This document shows, piece by piece, positions 1 to 10,900 of a stretch of DNA of 64,000 nucleotides. The translations under genes were made by a program, and so were the position numbers. The stretch lies in the NCBI RefSeq assembly GCF_003173615.1, contig NZ_QGNA01000001.1:248001-312000 (forward strand), given 5' to 3'. The notes under the pieces were generated by a model. The model saw nothing but the letters and a program-made list of their open reading frames with translations, searched no databases and was not told the DNA's origin. Every line of letters starts with the position of its first letter. The stretch's first letter is position 1. The stretch comes from Falsiroseomonas bella. Lineage in GTDB: Bacteria; Pseudomonadota; Alphaproteobacteria; Acetobacterales; Acetobacteraceae.

Positions 1-1
1 T

Positions 2-1618
2 CGTCCCATCACCGAGCCGCGCGAGCGCGATGCGCTGGCGCGCTGGGTGCAGGAAGGCGGCACGCTGCTGCGCTTCGCCGGGCCGCGCGTGGCCGAATCG
101 CCCGATCCGCTGCTGCCCGTGCCGCTGCGCGCCGGGGAGCGTCAGATCGGCGGCGCGCTCTCCTGGGAGCAGCCGCAGCGACTCGCGCCGTTCCCGGAGG
201 GCTCGCCCTTCGCCACCCTCGCTCCGCCCGCCGAGGTGACGGTGGAGCGGCAGGTGCTGGCCGAACCCTCTGCGCGGCTGACCGGCCGTACCTGGGCGCG
301 GCTGGCCGATGGCACGCCGCTGGTGACGCAGGAGGCGCGCGGCGCCGGGCGCATCGTGCTGTTCCACATCACGGCCAATGCCGACTGGTCGAACCTGCCG
401 CTGTCGGGCCTGTTCGTGGACATGCTGCGGCGGATCGTCGCGCTCTCGGCCGGCGTCGCCGGCGCGGAAGGGGAAGCGCCGCTCGCGCCGCTCGAGACGC
501 TGGACGGCTTCGGCCGGCTCGGCCCGCCGCAGCCGGGCGCGCAGCCCATTCCCGCCGCGCGCATCGAGGAGGAAGCGGCATCCCCGCGCCATCCGCCGGG
601 CTGGTACGGCACCGGCGTGGCGGGCAGCGAGGCGACGCAGCGCCGCGCGCTGAACCTCGGCGCCGGCATCCCCGCGCCGCGCCCGGCCGCGGCGCCGCCG
701 CCCGGTACCCGCACCCAGGCGATCGGCGGCGTGCCGGCGGAGCGCGACCTCGGGCCCTGGCTGCTGGCCCTGGCGCTGCTGCTGCTGGTGGCGGACCTGA
801 TCGTGTCGTTGCTGCTGCGCGGGCTGCTGGTGCGGCCGGCGGCGCTGGCGCGCGGCGTGCTGGCGCCGCTGCTGCTGGCCTCTCTGCTTTCGGGGCCGGC
901 GATGGCGCAGCCGGAGGGCAATGCCGCGCTCGCCACGCGGCTGGCCTATGTGCTGACCGGCAATGCCGAGGTGGACGAGATCTCGCGCGCCGGGCTGGTT
1001 GGCCTGTCGGACTTCGTGAACCGGCGCACGGCGGCCGCACTCGCCGATCCGCATGGCGTGACGCCGGGGCGGGACGACCTCTCCTTCTTCCCGCTGCTCT
1101 ACTGGCCCGTACTGCCGGACGCGCCGCAGCCCGACCCGGCGATGGCCGCCGCGCTCAACGCCTTCATGCGCCAGGGCGGGATCATCCTGTTCGACACGCG
1201 CGACGAAGGCTCGGGCGAGGGGTTTTCACCGGGGTCCCGCGCCGCGCTGCGGCGGGTGACGCGGGACCTGGTGGTGCCGCCGCTGGCGACGGTGCCGGAG
1301 GACCATGTGCTGAAGCGCGCCTTCTACCTGCTGCAGGACCTGCCGGGCCGCTTCGCCGGCGGCAGTGTCTGGGTGGCGCGCGAGCAGGACCGCGCCAATG
1401 ACAGCGTGAGCCCGGTGATCATCGGCGGCCATGACTGGGCGGCGGCCTGGGCGGTGGATGCGCGCGGCAACAATCCCTACGCCACCGTCCCCGGCGGCGC
1501 GCGCCAGCGGACCCTCGCCTATCGTTTCGGCGTCAACCTCGTGATGTACGCGCTCACCGGGAACTACAAGGGCGACCAGGTGCATGTGCCGGCGATCCTG
1601 GAAAGGCTCGGGAATTGA
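2..1618 (+). CDS. DUF4159 domain membrane protein, 5' end cut by window edge
   Basis: The reading frame is open from the first bases, so the start lies to the left of the window. The visible part begins in an amidotransferase-like region (ALARWVQEGGTLLRFAGP), where such proteins test whether a line of sequence can be pulled out of a Rossmann-like fold. A strong membrane segment lies near nt 755-835, followed by a second hydrophobic stretch ending in AMAQ. The C-terminal half is the DUF4159 region (FFPLLYWPVLPDAP, then GGIILFDTRDEG). In the family an N-terminal BatA-type domain precedes this, and the gene usually follows moxR and DUF58 genes; those would lie outside the window. The biochemical role of DUF4159 proteins is not established; a role in envelope or metalloprotein assembly is only inferred from such clusters. 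Confidence 0.85.
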   Translation, partial: RPITEPRERDALARWVQEGGTLLRFAGPRVAESPDPLLPVPLRAGERQIGGALSWEQPQRLAPFPEGSPFATLAPPAEVTVERQVLAEPSARLTGRTWARLADGTPLVTQEARGAGRIVLFHITANADWSNLPLSGLFVDMLRRIVALSAGVAGAEGEAPLAPLETLDGFGRLGPPQPGAQPIPAARIEEEAASPRHPPGWYGTGVAGSEATQRRALNLGAGIPAPRPAAAPPPGTRTQAIGGVPAERDLGPWLLALALLLLVADLIVSLLLRGLLVRPAALARGVLAPLLLASLLSGPAMAQPEGNAALATRLAYVLTGNAEVDEISRAGLVGLSDFVNRRTAAALADPHGVTPGRDDLSFFPLLYWPVLPDAPQPDPAMAAALNAFMRQGGIILFDTRDEGSGEGFSPGSRAALRRVTRDLVVPPLATVPEDHVLKRAFYLLQDLPGRFAGGSVWVAREQDRANDSVSPVIIGGHDWAAAWAVDARGNNPYATVPGGARQRTLAYRFGVNLVMYALTGNYKGDQVHVPAILERLGN

Positions 1619-1641
1619 TGATGCGCACCCCGCTCTTTCCT

Positions 1642-1658
1642 GGGCCGCACAGCGGCCC
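1642..1658. repeat. Short inverted repeat in intergenic gap
   Basis: Perfect 7-bp arms GGGCCGC and GCGGCCC around ACA, 23 bases after the stop of the DUF4159 gene. It could be a weak terminator or an mRNA hairpin between two genes that normally go together. There is no T-run after it. The same 136-bp gap also holds a short direct repeat CGTCTGAG at 1693-1700 and 1735-1742. Confidence 0.35.
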
Positions 1659-1754
1659 CGCGCGGCTCGCGCCCTGCCCGCCCGGCGCCGCACGTCTGAG
1701 GCGCGGAAGCCAAGGCCGCGGAGCGGCCGCCCGGCGTCTGAGGGCATCCGATAG

Positions 1755-3890
1755 ATGACTCACGTCCTCGCCGGCCTGGACTTCGCCCCGGTCATCCCCG
1801 CTTGGCTGCTGATCGCGCTTGCCGTCGTGGCGCTCCTCGCGCTCGCCCCGGCGCTGATTCGCATCGGCGTCACCGGGGAGGGGAAGCGCCGCCTGGTTCC
1901 GGCGCGCGGCGCGCTGCTGCGCCTCGCGGCCTTCGCCGCACTGGTGCTGGCCCTGGCCAATCCGCGCCTGGTCGAGGAAACGCGGGAGACTCGGCCGGAT
2001 ATCGCGCTGCTGGTGGTGGATCGCAGCGACAGCGCCACCCTCGGCCCGCGCGCCGCGCAGATCGAGGCGGCGCGCGCCGCGCTGGATGCCCGCGCCAAGC
2101 GGCTGCCTGAGCTCGAACTACGCACGGTGGAGGTGCCGGAAGGCGGCAACCAGGGCACGCGGCTCTGGACCGCGATGGAGCGCGCGCTGGCGGAAATCCC
2201 GCGCGCGCGGCTGGCCGGCGTGGTCGCGCTGACGGATGGCCAGGTGCACGACATCCCCGCCGCGCCGGCGCTGGAAGCGCCGCTGCACCTGCTGCTGCCG
2301 GGCCAGGAGGGCGAGGTGGACCGGCGCATCCGCGTGGTGGAGGCGCCGGGCTACGGCATCGTCGGCCGGCAGGTGGAACTGCGCGTGGTGGTCGAGGATC
2401 TCGGCACGACGAGCCCCGGCACCGCTGCGCGGCTTTCGATCCGCCGGGACGGCGGCACGCCGCGCGTGGAATCCGTGCCCGTGGGCCGCGAGCACCGCAT
2501 CGCGCTCAACATCGAACGCGGCGGCCCGACCGTGGTGGAACTGACCGCGGAGACGCGCCCGGGAGAGGTCTCGGAGCGGAACAACCGCGCGGTGGTGAGC
2601 ATCAACGGCGTGCGCGACCGGCTGCGCGTGCTGCTCGTGAGCGGGGAGCCGCATGCCGGGGAGCGGACCTGGCGCCGCTTGCTGAAGGCCGACCCGAATG
2701 TGGACCTGGTCCACTTCACCATCCTGCGCCCGCCCGAGAAGGACGACCTGACGCCGCTGCACGAGCTGGCGCTGATCGCCTTCCCGGTGCGGGAGCTGTT
2801 CCAGGTGAAGCTGCGCGAATTCGACCTGATCGTCTTCGACCGCTTCGCCAATCGCGGCCTGCTGCCGCCGGTGTACATGCGCAACATCGCCGACTACGTC
2901 CGCGGCGGCGGAGCGCTGCTGCTGGCGGTGGGGCCGGAATATCTCGGCCCGACCAGCCTGGCGGCGACGCCGCTCGGCCAGATCCTTCCGGCGCGCCCGC
3001 CGACCGGGCCGGGCGCCGCGCAGGCCGCGCTGGTCGAGCAGCCCTTCCGCCCCCGCGTCACCGAGACCGGCGCGCGCCACCCCGTCACCGAGGAGTTGCC
3101 CGGCGCCAACCCCGCCGAGGGCCCGGGCGACCCGAGCTGGGGCCGCTGGTACCGCGCACTACGGACCGAGGCGCGATCGGGCGCCACGGTGATGGACGGG
3201 CCGGGCGGCGCGCCGCTGATGGTGCTGGACCGCGTGGGGGAAGGGCGCGTCGCGCTGATGCTCTCCGACCATATCTGGTTGTGGTCGCGCGGCCATGACG
3301 GCGGCGGCCCGCAGGCCGAGCTGCTGCGCCGCATCGCCCATTGGACGATGAAGGAACCGGAGCTGGAGGAGGAGGATCTGACGGCGCGCATCGAGCACGG
3401 CCAGATGACCGTGCTGCGCCGCAGCCTCGATGCCTCGCCGGCGCCGGAGATCACCATCACCGCGCCGGATGGCGGCACCAGCCGCCACCAGCCCCAGGCA
3501 CGCGGCGGCCGAGCCCTGGTGGAGATCCCGGCGACGCTGCCCGGCGTCTGGCAGGCGACCGACGGGCGCCGCACCGCCTATGCCGCGGCCGAGGCGGGCA
3601 ACCCGCTGGAGATTGCCGATCTGCGCGCCGACGCCGCCCGACTGCGCCCGGTGGCGGAGGCGACCGGTGGCGCGGTGCGCTGGCTGGGCGCCGATCCGGC
3701 GCCCGCCGTGCCGGAGCTGCGCCGCGTCGCCGCCAGCCGCGACACCTACGGGCCCGGCTGGATCGGGCTGCGGCGCAACGAGGACCACACGGTCACCGGC
3801 ATCACCGCCATGCCGCTGCTGCCGCCCTGGCTGGCCCTGCCCTTCGTGCTGGGCCTCGCCATCCTGGCATGGCGGCGCGAGGGGCGCTGA
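1755..3890 (+). CDS. Large membrane protein with VWA/glutamine-amidotransferase-like domains
   Basis: 711 residues. Two hydrophobic segments stand at the N-terminus (residues about 13-35 and 50-68), then a VWA-like stretch starting at RPDIALLVVDRSDSATLG (aspartate plus DRSDS, a degenerate metal-site motif). A class I amidotransferase-like fold follows, with FDLIVFDRFANRGLLPP and YVRGGGALLLAVGPEY, and a final membrane helix (ALPFVLGLAILAW) lies near the C-terminus. No amidotransferase catalytic Cys-His-Glu set is evident. It lies 136 bp after the DUF4159 gene, and the pair recurs in alphaproteobacteria next to moxR and DUF58 genes. The ATG directly follows an in-frame TAG, so no upstream start is possible; GAGGG lies about 10 bases before it. 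Function unknown, probably inner-membrane. Confidence 0.8.
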   Translation: MTHVLAGLDFAPVIPAWLLIALAVVALLALAPALIRIGVTGEGKRRLVPARGALLRLAAFAALVLALANPRLVEETRETRPDIALLVVDRSDSATLGPRAAQIEAARAALDARAKRLPELELRTVEVPEGGNQGTRLWTAMERALAEIPRARLAGVVALTDGQVHDIPAAPALEAPLHLLLPGQEGEVDRRIRVVEAPGYGIVGRQVELRVVVEDLGTTSPGTAARLSIRRDGGTPRVESVPVGREHRIALNIERGGPTVVELTAETRPGEVSERNNRAVVSINGVRDRLRVLLVSGEPHAGERTWRRLLKADPNVDLVHFTILRPPEKDDLTPLHELALIAFPVRELFQVKLREFDLIVFDRFANRGLLPPVYMRNIADYVRGGGALLLAVGPEYLGPTSLAATPLGQILPARPPTGPGAAQAALVEQPFRPRVTETGARHPVTEELPGANPAEGPGDPSWGRWYRALRTEARSGATVMDGPGGAPLMVLDRVGEGRVALMLSDHIWLWSRGHDGGGPQAELLRRIAHWTMKEPELEEEDLTARIEHGQMTVLRRSLDASPAPEITITAPDGGTSRHQPQARGGRALVEIPATLPGVWQATDGRRTAYAAAEAGNPLEIADLRADAARLRPVAEATGGAVRWLGADPAPAVPELRRVAASRDTYGPGWIGLRRNEDHTVTGITAMPLLPPWLALPFVLGLAILAWRREGR

Positions 3891-3927
3891 CGTGACCGGC
3901 GCCCAGCCTGAGGCCGAGCGGCCCGCC

Positions 3928-4281
3928 ATGCGACGCGCGATCCTCTGCCTGCCGCTGCTGCTGGCAGGCTGCGCCCAGGGACCGACGCTGCAGGAGCGGC
4001 TGTCTGTCTGGATCGGACGGAGCGAGCTGGACCTGGTCACCGCGCTCGGGGTGCCGAACCGCACCTATGAGCTGGAGGGGCGGCGCTTCCTGCAATACGA
4101 GCAGCGCCGGACCGTGCCCGTGGCGGCGCCGGCCTATGACCCCTGGTACGGGCCCTGGGGCCCGCGCGCCGGCTATTGGCCGCCGCCGCCGTCCTATGCG
4201 GTGGTGGAATGCGACGTCACCTTCATCATCCGCCAGGACCGCGTGGAGAACTTCACATTCCGGGGTCAGGGCTGTTCCTGA
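3928..4281 (+). CDS. Small putative lipoprotein
   Basis: 117 residues with a short lipoprotein signal peptide, MRRAILCLPLLLAGCAQ, whose lipobox LLAG-C puts the acylated cysteine at residue 12. The mature part has a PxRTYELEGRRFLQYEQR section resembling the SmpA/OmlA-like fold of small outer-membrane lipoproteins (a test region after 'ALGVPNRTYE'), a proline- and tyrosine-rich linker, and a closing segment ECDVTFIIRQDRVENFTFRGQGC with two cysteines. An in-frame GTG at 3892 would lengthen it by 12 residues, but the ATG places the signal peptide correctly at the N-terminus. The gene lies 37 bp after the previous one. It is probably anchored in a membrane facing the periplasm; exact role unknown. 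Confidence 0.75.
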   Translation: MRRAILCLPLLLAGCAQGPTLQERLSVWIGRSELDLVTALGVPNRTYELEGRRFLQYEQRRTVPVAAPAYDPWYGPWGPRAGYWPPPPSYAVVECDVTFIIRQDRVENFTFRGQGCS

Positions 4282-4330
4282 GCCGCCGGCGCCCTTCCCT
4301 CGGCGGCCCCCGGTCGCCTAGTTTCCCGCC

Positions 4331-4993
4331 ATGCATGCCGCCATCCGCCTTGCCGTCCTCCTCCCCCTGCTGGCGCTGCCGGGCCTGATCCCTGCCGGCG
4401 AGGCCGCCGCGCAGGGCATGATCCGGCCGCCGCCGCGCGACAACGCGCCCCTGGCGCCGGCCCCCGCCCTGCCCGGCCTGTCCTCGCGGCAGAGCGTCGC
4501 GCCCATTCCCGCCGGCGAGAACACTGGGGACATGTCGCCGAACGCCGCGCTGTTCGACGGCATCATGCGCGGCGACCTGGCGGCGGTGCGCGACGCGGTC
4601 TCGCGCGGCGCCGACCTGAACGCGCGCAACGCGCTGGGCCTGACGCCGATCGACGCGGCGGTGGACCGTGGGCGGAACGAGATCGCCTTCTACCTGCTTT
4701 CCGCCCGCGACCTGACGCGGGGCGGCCCGCCGCCGGCGCCCGGCCCCGGCGGGCTGGATGCGCCCCCGCCCGAGGCGGCGCGGCGCGCCAACGCAGCACG
4801 GCGCGATGCGGCGCTGACCGCGGCGGCGAGGGCCTCGGCCCGCAACCAGGCGCCGGCGACGCCGCGTTCCGCGCGCCTCTGGGCGAATGACGGCGGAAGC
4901 GCGCAGCCCGATATCGGCTTCCTCGGCTTCGATGCGGGGCGCCCTGCCGGTGCGACAGCGCCGGCCTCGGCGCGGCGCGGCGGGCGGGGCTGA
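4331..4993 (+). CDS. Secreted ankyrin-repeat protein
   Basis: 220 residues. Residues 1-28 form a signal peptide ending AAAQ. A proline-rich stretch follows, then about two ankyrin-type helical hairpins: NAALFDGIMRGDLAAVRDAV with SRGADLNARNALGLTPIDAAV, and GRNEIAFYLLSARDL. The C-terminal third is low-complexity, rich in Ala, Pro and Arg, and ends in a Gly/Arg tail. Ankyrin repeats mediate protein-protein contact, so a periplasmic binding or scaffold role is possible, but no partner is visible. There is no clear Shine-Dalgarno before the ATG. The convergent mccA gene ends 21 bp further on. Confidence 0.75.
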   Translation: MHAAIRLAVLLPLLALPGLIPAGEAAAQGMIRPPPRDNAPLAPAPALPGLSSRQSVAPIPAGENTGDMSPNAALFDGIMRGDLAAVRDAVSRGADLNARNALGLTPIDAAVDRGRNEIAFYLLSARDLTRGGPPPAPGPGGLDAPPPEAARRANAARRDAALTAAARASARNQAPATPRSARLWANDGGSAQPDIGFLGFDAGRPAGATAPASARRGGRG

Positions 4994-5014
4994 ACCAGGC
5001 GCCGCGACGCCGGC

Positions 5015-6991
<1,977 letters not shown>

Positions 6992-7056
6992 GCTGTCAGG
7001 CGCCCAGTGCATGGGCTTCGGTCGCGCCCCCACCCGCCCTCGCTCCGCTCGGGCAT

Positions 7057-7123
7057 CCTCCCCCGCTTCGCGGGAGAGCGGTGGTCGGCGCACCCTGCTC
7101 GCTCTCCCGCGAAGCGGGGGAGG
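7057..7123. repeat. REP-like 24-bp perfect inverted repeat between mccB and mccA
   Basis: Arms at 7057-7080 and 7100-7123 are exact reverse complements over 24 bases, with a 19-bp spacer. The core is CCCCCGCTTCGCGGGAGAG. Each arm is itself partly palindromic (CCCGCTTCGCGGG), so the RNA can fold as two small hairpins or one long one. It fills much of the 162-bp gap inside the mccB-mccA transcript. REP/BIME-type elements of this shape stabilise or attenuate downstream mRNA in other proteobacteria; that role is inferred here. Confidence 0.8.
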
Positions 7124-7153
7124 GTCGGGGTGGGGGTGAGCGCAACACAACCC

Positions 7154-8770
7154 TCACATCCGGAACGCGCCGAAGCGCGCCTCCCCCGACCACCCCGCGA
7201 CGGGGTTGTTGCGCGCCGCCGAGAGGCATAGCGCTAGCACCATGCGCGTATCCTCGGGCGCGATCACGCCATCGTCCCACAGCCGCGCCGAGGCATAGGT
7301 CGGATTGCCCTGCGCCTCGTACTGCGCCTCGATCGGCGCCTTGAATCTTTTCTCCTCGTCTTCGGGCCAGGTCTGGCCGCGCGCTTCCAGCGCATCACGC
7401 CGGATCTGCGCGAGCACGCTCGCGGCCTGGGTGCCACCCATCACGCTGATTCGCGCATTCGGCCACATGAACAGGAAGCGCGGCGCATAGGCGCGGCCGC
7501 ACATGCCGTAATTCCCTGCGCCGAAGCTGCCGCCGATGATCACGGTGAATTTCGGCACGCGGGCCGTGGCCACGGCGGTCACCATCTTCGCGCCGTCCTT
7601 GGCGATGCCTCCGGCCTCGTATTTGCGGCCGACCATGAAGCCCGTGATGTTCTGCAGGAAGACCAGCGGGATGCCGCGCTGGTCGCAGAGCTCGATGAAA
7701 TGCGCACCCTTCTGCGCGGATTCGGAGAACAGCACGCCGTTGTTCGCGACGATGCCGACGCGATAGCCCCAGATGCGCGCGAAGCCGGTGACCAATGTCG
7801 GGCCATAGAGCGGCTTGAATTCGTCGAACTCGGACCCGTCCACGACGCGGGCGATGACCTCCCGCACGTCATAGGGTTCGCGGATGTCGGCGGGGATCAC
7901 GCCGCCGATCCCCTCGTACAGCGGCGCGCGCGGCGGCGCGAGGTCGTCCGCCCCCGCGGGCTTCGCGCGGTTCAGCCCCGCGACGATGCGCCGCGCCAGG
8001 CCGAGCGCATGCGCGTCGCTCTCCGCCAGGTGGTCCGTGACGCCGGAGGTGCGGCTGTGCAAATCGCCGCCGCCCAGCTCCTCCGCCGTGACCACCTCGC
8101 CCGTCGCGGCCTTCACCAGCGGCGGACCGCCGAGGAAGATCGTGCCCTGGTTGCGCACGATGATCGCCTGGTCGGACATCGCTGGCACGTAAGCGCCGCC
8201 GGCCGTGCAGCTTCCCATCACCACCGCGATCTGCGGGATCCCCGCCGCGCTCATGCGCGCCTGGTTGAAGAAGATGCGGCCGAAGTGATCGCGATCCGGG
8301 AAGACCTCGTCCTGGCTCGGCAGGTTCGCGCCGCCGGAATCCACCAGGTAGATGCAGGGCAGGCGGTTCTGCTCCGCGATCTCCTGCGCGCGCAGGTGCT
8401 TCTTCACCGTCATCGGGTAGTAGGTGCCACCCTTCACCGTCGCGTCGTTCGCGACGATCACGCAGTCGCGCCCCGAGACGCGGCCGATGCCGGTGATGAT
8501 GCCCGCGGCTGGGATGTCTTCTCCGTACATCCCCTGTGCGGCGAGCTGCGAGAATTCAAGGAAGGGCGAGGCGGCGTCGAGCAGCGTGCGGATGCGCTCC
8601 CGCGGCAGCAGTTTTCCCCGGTCGAGATGCCGCTTGCGAGCCGCCTCCCCGCCGCCTTCGCGGATGCGCTCCACCGTTGCGCGCAGCTGCGCGACGAGGG
8701 CCTCCATCGCGGCCGCATTGGCCCGAAACGCGTCGGAACGGGGATCGGCGGTGGTGGCGAGGACGGCCAT
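7154..8770 (-). CDS. mccB: 3-methylcrotonyl-CoA carboxylase carboxyltransferase beta subunit
   Basis: 538 residues, the normal length for MCC beta. It transfers the carboxyl group from carboxybiotin on MccA to 3-methylcrotonyl-CoA, giving 3-methylglutaconyl-CoA. Visible family signatures are [20 protein letters not shown] near the N-terminus, [35 protein letters not shown] (oxyanion glycines of the crotonase-like N half), and in the C half [20 protein letters not shown] with [20 protein letters not shown]. The sequence resembles LiuB/MCC beta much more than propionyl-CoA carboxylase beta. It is preceded by the hydrolase gene with a 9-bp gap and followed by mccA, so the three probably share a transcript. 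Confidence 0.95.
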   Translation of the reverse strand: MAVLATTADPRSDAFRANAAAMEALVAQLRATVERIREGGGEAARKRHLDRGKLLPRERIRTLLDAASPFLEFSQLAAQGMYGEDIPAAGIITGIGRVSGRDCVIVANDATVKGGTYYPMTVKKHLRAQEIAEQNRLPCIYLVDSGGANLPSQDEVFPDRDHFGRIFFNQARMSAAGIPQIAVVMGSCTAGGAYVPAMSDQAIIVRNQGTIFLGGPPLVKAATGEVVTAEELGGGDLHSRTSGVTDHLAESDAHALGLARRIVAGLNRAKPAGADDLAPPRAPLYEGIGGVIPADIREPYDVREVIARVVDGSEFDEFKPLYGPTLVTGFARIWGYRVGIVANNGVLFSESAQKGAHFIELCDQRGIPLVFLQNITGFMVGRKYEAGGIAKDGAKMVTAVATARVPKFTVIIGGSFGAGNYGMCGRAYAPRFLFMWPNARISVMGGTQAASVLAQIRRDALEARGQTWPEDEEKRFKAPIEAQYEAQGNPTYASARLWDDGVIAPEDTRMVLALCLSAARNNPVAGWSGEARFGAFRM

Positions 8771-8779
8771 GCCCTCACT

Positions 8780-9874
8780 TCACCCCGTCGCGCGCAGAAA
8801 ATCCAGCAGATGCCGGATCACCGCCTCCGGGCGTTCCTGCTGCACCCAGTGGCCGGCGCCGGGCACCAAGTGGACGCCGCGCATGTCCTTGCAGGCTTCC
8901 TCCCGCATGCGTCGCAGCGCACCGGGGAACTGGTGGATGCCCCAGTCGGCCGCGCCAGCGACGAAGAGGCTCGGCACGCTGATCCGCAGGCCGCTGAACA
9001 GGCGCAGCTCCGCCGCATTGCCGCCGCCGGTCTGGCAGCGATACCAGTTGAGCCCGCCCTGGAAGCCGGTGCGCGCATACTCGGCCGCGTATACGTCGAG
9101 CTCGGCCTCCGTCAGCCACGCGCATGCGCCATGCGGCATGTGCGGCGCGACGGTCTCCGCCATCGTCTCGGCAGCATGCATAACGTAGTAGGTCGGCAGC
9201 TTCGCGAGCTCCGCCGCGGTCCAGCCCGCCAGCTCGAAGGGCCTGTTCTCCGGCCAGTCCGCGCTCTTGTGATGGTAGTAGGCGCGCAGGAAATCGTGCA
9301 GGCCCTGCTTCGCGCGCAGCATGTCGTCGTTCGCCTCGCGCGTCGCATAGTACCACTGGTAGTGCTTGCGCGCCGGATCGAGCGCCGCGAGGTCCTCATG
9401 CACCGTGTCGCGCGGCGCCGCGTCCCAACGCGGCGCGCCGGCGAAGGGCGAGCTCATCATCGCGACGCGCGCGAAGATGTCCGGACGGATCAGCGCGCAG
9501 CAGGCCGCGACCGGCGAGCCGAAGTCATGGCCGATCACGGCCTGGACGCGCGCGATGCCCAGCGCGTGCAGGAGCGCGAGCTGGTCGCGCACGAGGTTCG
9601 GCATGCGGAAGGGCGCGGTGTCGGCGTCGTAGTCGGCGCTCCAGCCGGTGGTGCGGCCATAGCCGCGCTGGTCCGGCGCGATCACGTGGAAGCCGGCGGC
9701 GGCGAGCGCCGGCATCACCTTCCGCCACGAATACGCAAGCTCCGGGAAGCCGTGCAGCAGCAGCAGCGCGGGCCGGCCGGCCTCCCCCGCTTCCAGCACA
9801 TGCATGGCGAGGCCGTTCACGCCCGCGACGATGCGCGACCGGATGCCCTGCGGAAGTCCGTCCAGTGGCTGCAT
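8780..9874 (-). CDS. Alpha/beta hydrolase, soluble epoxide-hydrolase-like
   Basis: 364 residues. The alpha/beta-hydrolase core shows the oxyanion motif LLLHGFPELAYSW (HGFP at 41-44), PDQRGYGRT, and the nucleophile elbow GHDFGS with Asp117. An aspartate nucleophile is typical of epoxide hydrolases and haloalkane dehalogenases rather than of serine esterases. The catalytic histidine is in PGAGHWVQQERPE. A large cap domain with YYHH and PTYYVMHA lies in between. The ATG at 9874 is preceded by GGGAAGGG; a start 12 bases upstream is less well placed. The gene heads the mccB-mccA transcript where isovaleryl-CoA dehydrogenase often stands. Its substrate is not known; it may be unrelated to leucine. 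Confidence 0.85.
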   Translation of the reverse strand: MQPLDGLPQGIRSRIVAGVNGLAMHVLEAGEAGRPALLLLHGFPELAYSWRKVMPALAAAGFHVIAPDQRGYGRTTGWSADYDADTAPFRMPNLVRDQLALLHALGIARVQAVIGHDFGSPVAACCALIRPDIFARVAMMSSPFAGAPRWDAAPRDTVHEDLAALDPARKHYQWYYATREANDDMLRAKQGLHDFLRAYYHHKSADWPENRPFELAGWTAAELAKLPTYYVMHAAETMAETVAPHMPHGACAWLTEAELDVYAAEYARTGFQGGLNWYRCQTGGGNAAELRLFSGLRISVPSLFVAGAADWGIHQFPGALRRMREEACKDMRGVHLVPGAGHWVQQERPEAVIRHLLDFLRATG

Positions 9875-9939
9875 CGCCCTTCCCATGCGCCCCGTGCCGG
9901 GACAGACTCGCCCCGGTTCGCGAGGGGAGCAAGAGCGCC

Positions 9940-10845
9940 ATGTGGCAGGCCCGCACCATCATCCACAACGGCCAGGCGATCCCCTTCGCGGAGGCGCGCA
10001 TCCATCCGCTCGCGCTCGGCGTGGCCTTCGGCATCGCGGTGTTCGAGGGGCTGCGCGCCTATCGCCATCCCGGCGGCGGCTTCTCCGTGTTCCGGCTGGA
10101 GGAGCATCTGGATCGACTGGCACAGGGCATGAAAGTCCTGCGCCTGGCCGACCCGCCTTCCAAGGACACGCTGCGCCAGGCGCTGCTGGAGGTGATCCGG
10201 CTGAATGAGCCGGACGAGGACGCCTATCTGCGCCTGCAGGTGCAGATCGAGGGGCTGGGCATGATGGCGACGACGGGCCCGGTCGGCTGGATCGCGGCGG
10301 CGCTGCCGCGGGAACGGTCGGCAAAATTCGCCACGGGGCTGGCCGCGCAGGTCTCCTCCTGGACGCGCCTGCCCGACAACGCCATGCCGCCGCGGGTGAA
10401 GGCGAGCGCGAACTACCATGCCTCGCGCCTCGCCACGCTGCAGGCGAAGGCGGATGGCTATGACAGCGCGATCCTGCTGACGCAGCGCGGCAAGGTGAGC
10501 GAGGCCGCGGCCGCCTGCCTGTTCCTGGTGCGCGACGGCGTGCTTGCGACGCCGAGCCGCGGCAGCGACATCCTGGAGAGCATCACGCGCGACACCGTGA
10601 TGGTGCTGGCGCGCGAGGCCGGCATCCCGGTGGAGGAGCGCGAGGTGGACCGCACGGAGCTCTACGTCGCGGACGAGATCTTCCTCTGCGGCACCGGGCA
10701 GGAGCTTGTGGCGGTGACGAGCGTGGACCGCCTGCCGGTCGGCGACGGCGCGCCGGGCGCCGTCACGCGTCGGCTGCAGGCGGCCTATGAGGGCGTGGTG
10801 CGCGGCACCAGCGACGCGCATTCCGAATGGCGCACGCCGGTCTAG
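9940..10845 (+). CDS. ilvE: Branched-chain amino acid aminotransferase
   Basis: 301 residues, class IV PLP-dependent aminotransferase. It moves the amino group between leucine, isoleucine or valine and 2-oxoglutarate. The N-terminal section VFEGLRAYRHPGG, the PLP lysine in RVKASANYHASRLA (about Lys154), SEAAAACLFLV and SRGSDILESITRDTV are all as in IlvE. The ATG at 9940 is preceded by GAGGGGAGC, so an upstream ATG at 9865 that would overlap the hydrolase start is rejected. The gene is divergent from the hydrolase-mccB-mccA genes with a 65-bp shared spacer, consistent with the first step of leucine degradation, although IlvE also works in synthesis. D-amino acid aminotransferase is a less likely alternative. 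Confidence 0.9.
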   Translation: MWQARTIIHNGQAIPFAEARIHPLALGVAFGIAVFEGLRAYRHPGGGFSVFRLEEHLDRLAQGMKVLRLADPPSKDTLRQALLEVIRLNEPDEDAYLRLQVQIEGLGMMATTGPVGWIAAALPRERSAKFATGLAAQVSSWTRLPDNAMPPRVKASANYHASRLATLQAKADGYDSAILLTQRGKVSEAAAACLFLVRDGVLATPSRGSDILESITRDTVMVLAREAGIPVEEREVDRTELYVADEIFLCGTGQELVAVTSVDRLPVGDGAPGAVTRRLQAAYEGVVRGTSDAHSEWRTPV

Positions 10846-10900
10846 GCGCGCGGCCGTCGGCCGTGGTTCCATCCAGTGTGAAGCGGCAGAGGCGCGCGGC

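Noticed and set aside
1619-1754. Small gene between the first two CDS
   Set aside because: An ATG follows the stop directly, but the frame has no coding character and the next gene has its own start.
6992-7150. 53-residue N-terminal extension of mccA
   Set aside because: Translated from the REP-like hairpin region; the biotin carboxylase fold begins at MTRFSTLLIANRG.
7700-10132. 810-codon open frame on the plus strand
   Set aside because: Antisense to mccB and the hydrolase gene; rich in Arg, His and Ala with no family features.
10787-10900. Extended start for the first CoA transferase
   Set aside because: It would overlap the end of ilvE by 59 bp and adds an Arg-rich stretch absent from the family.
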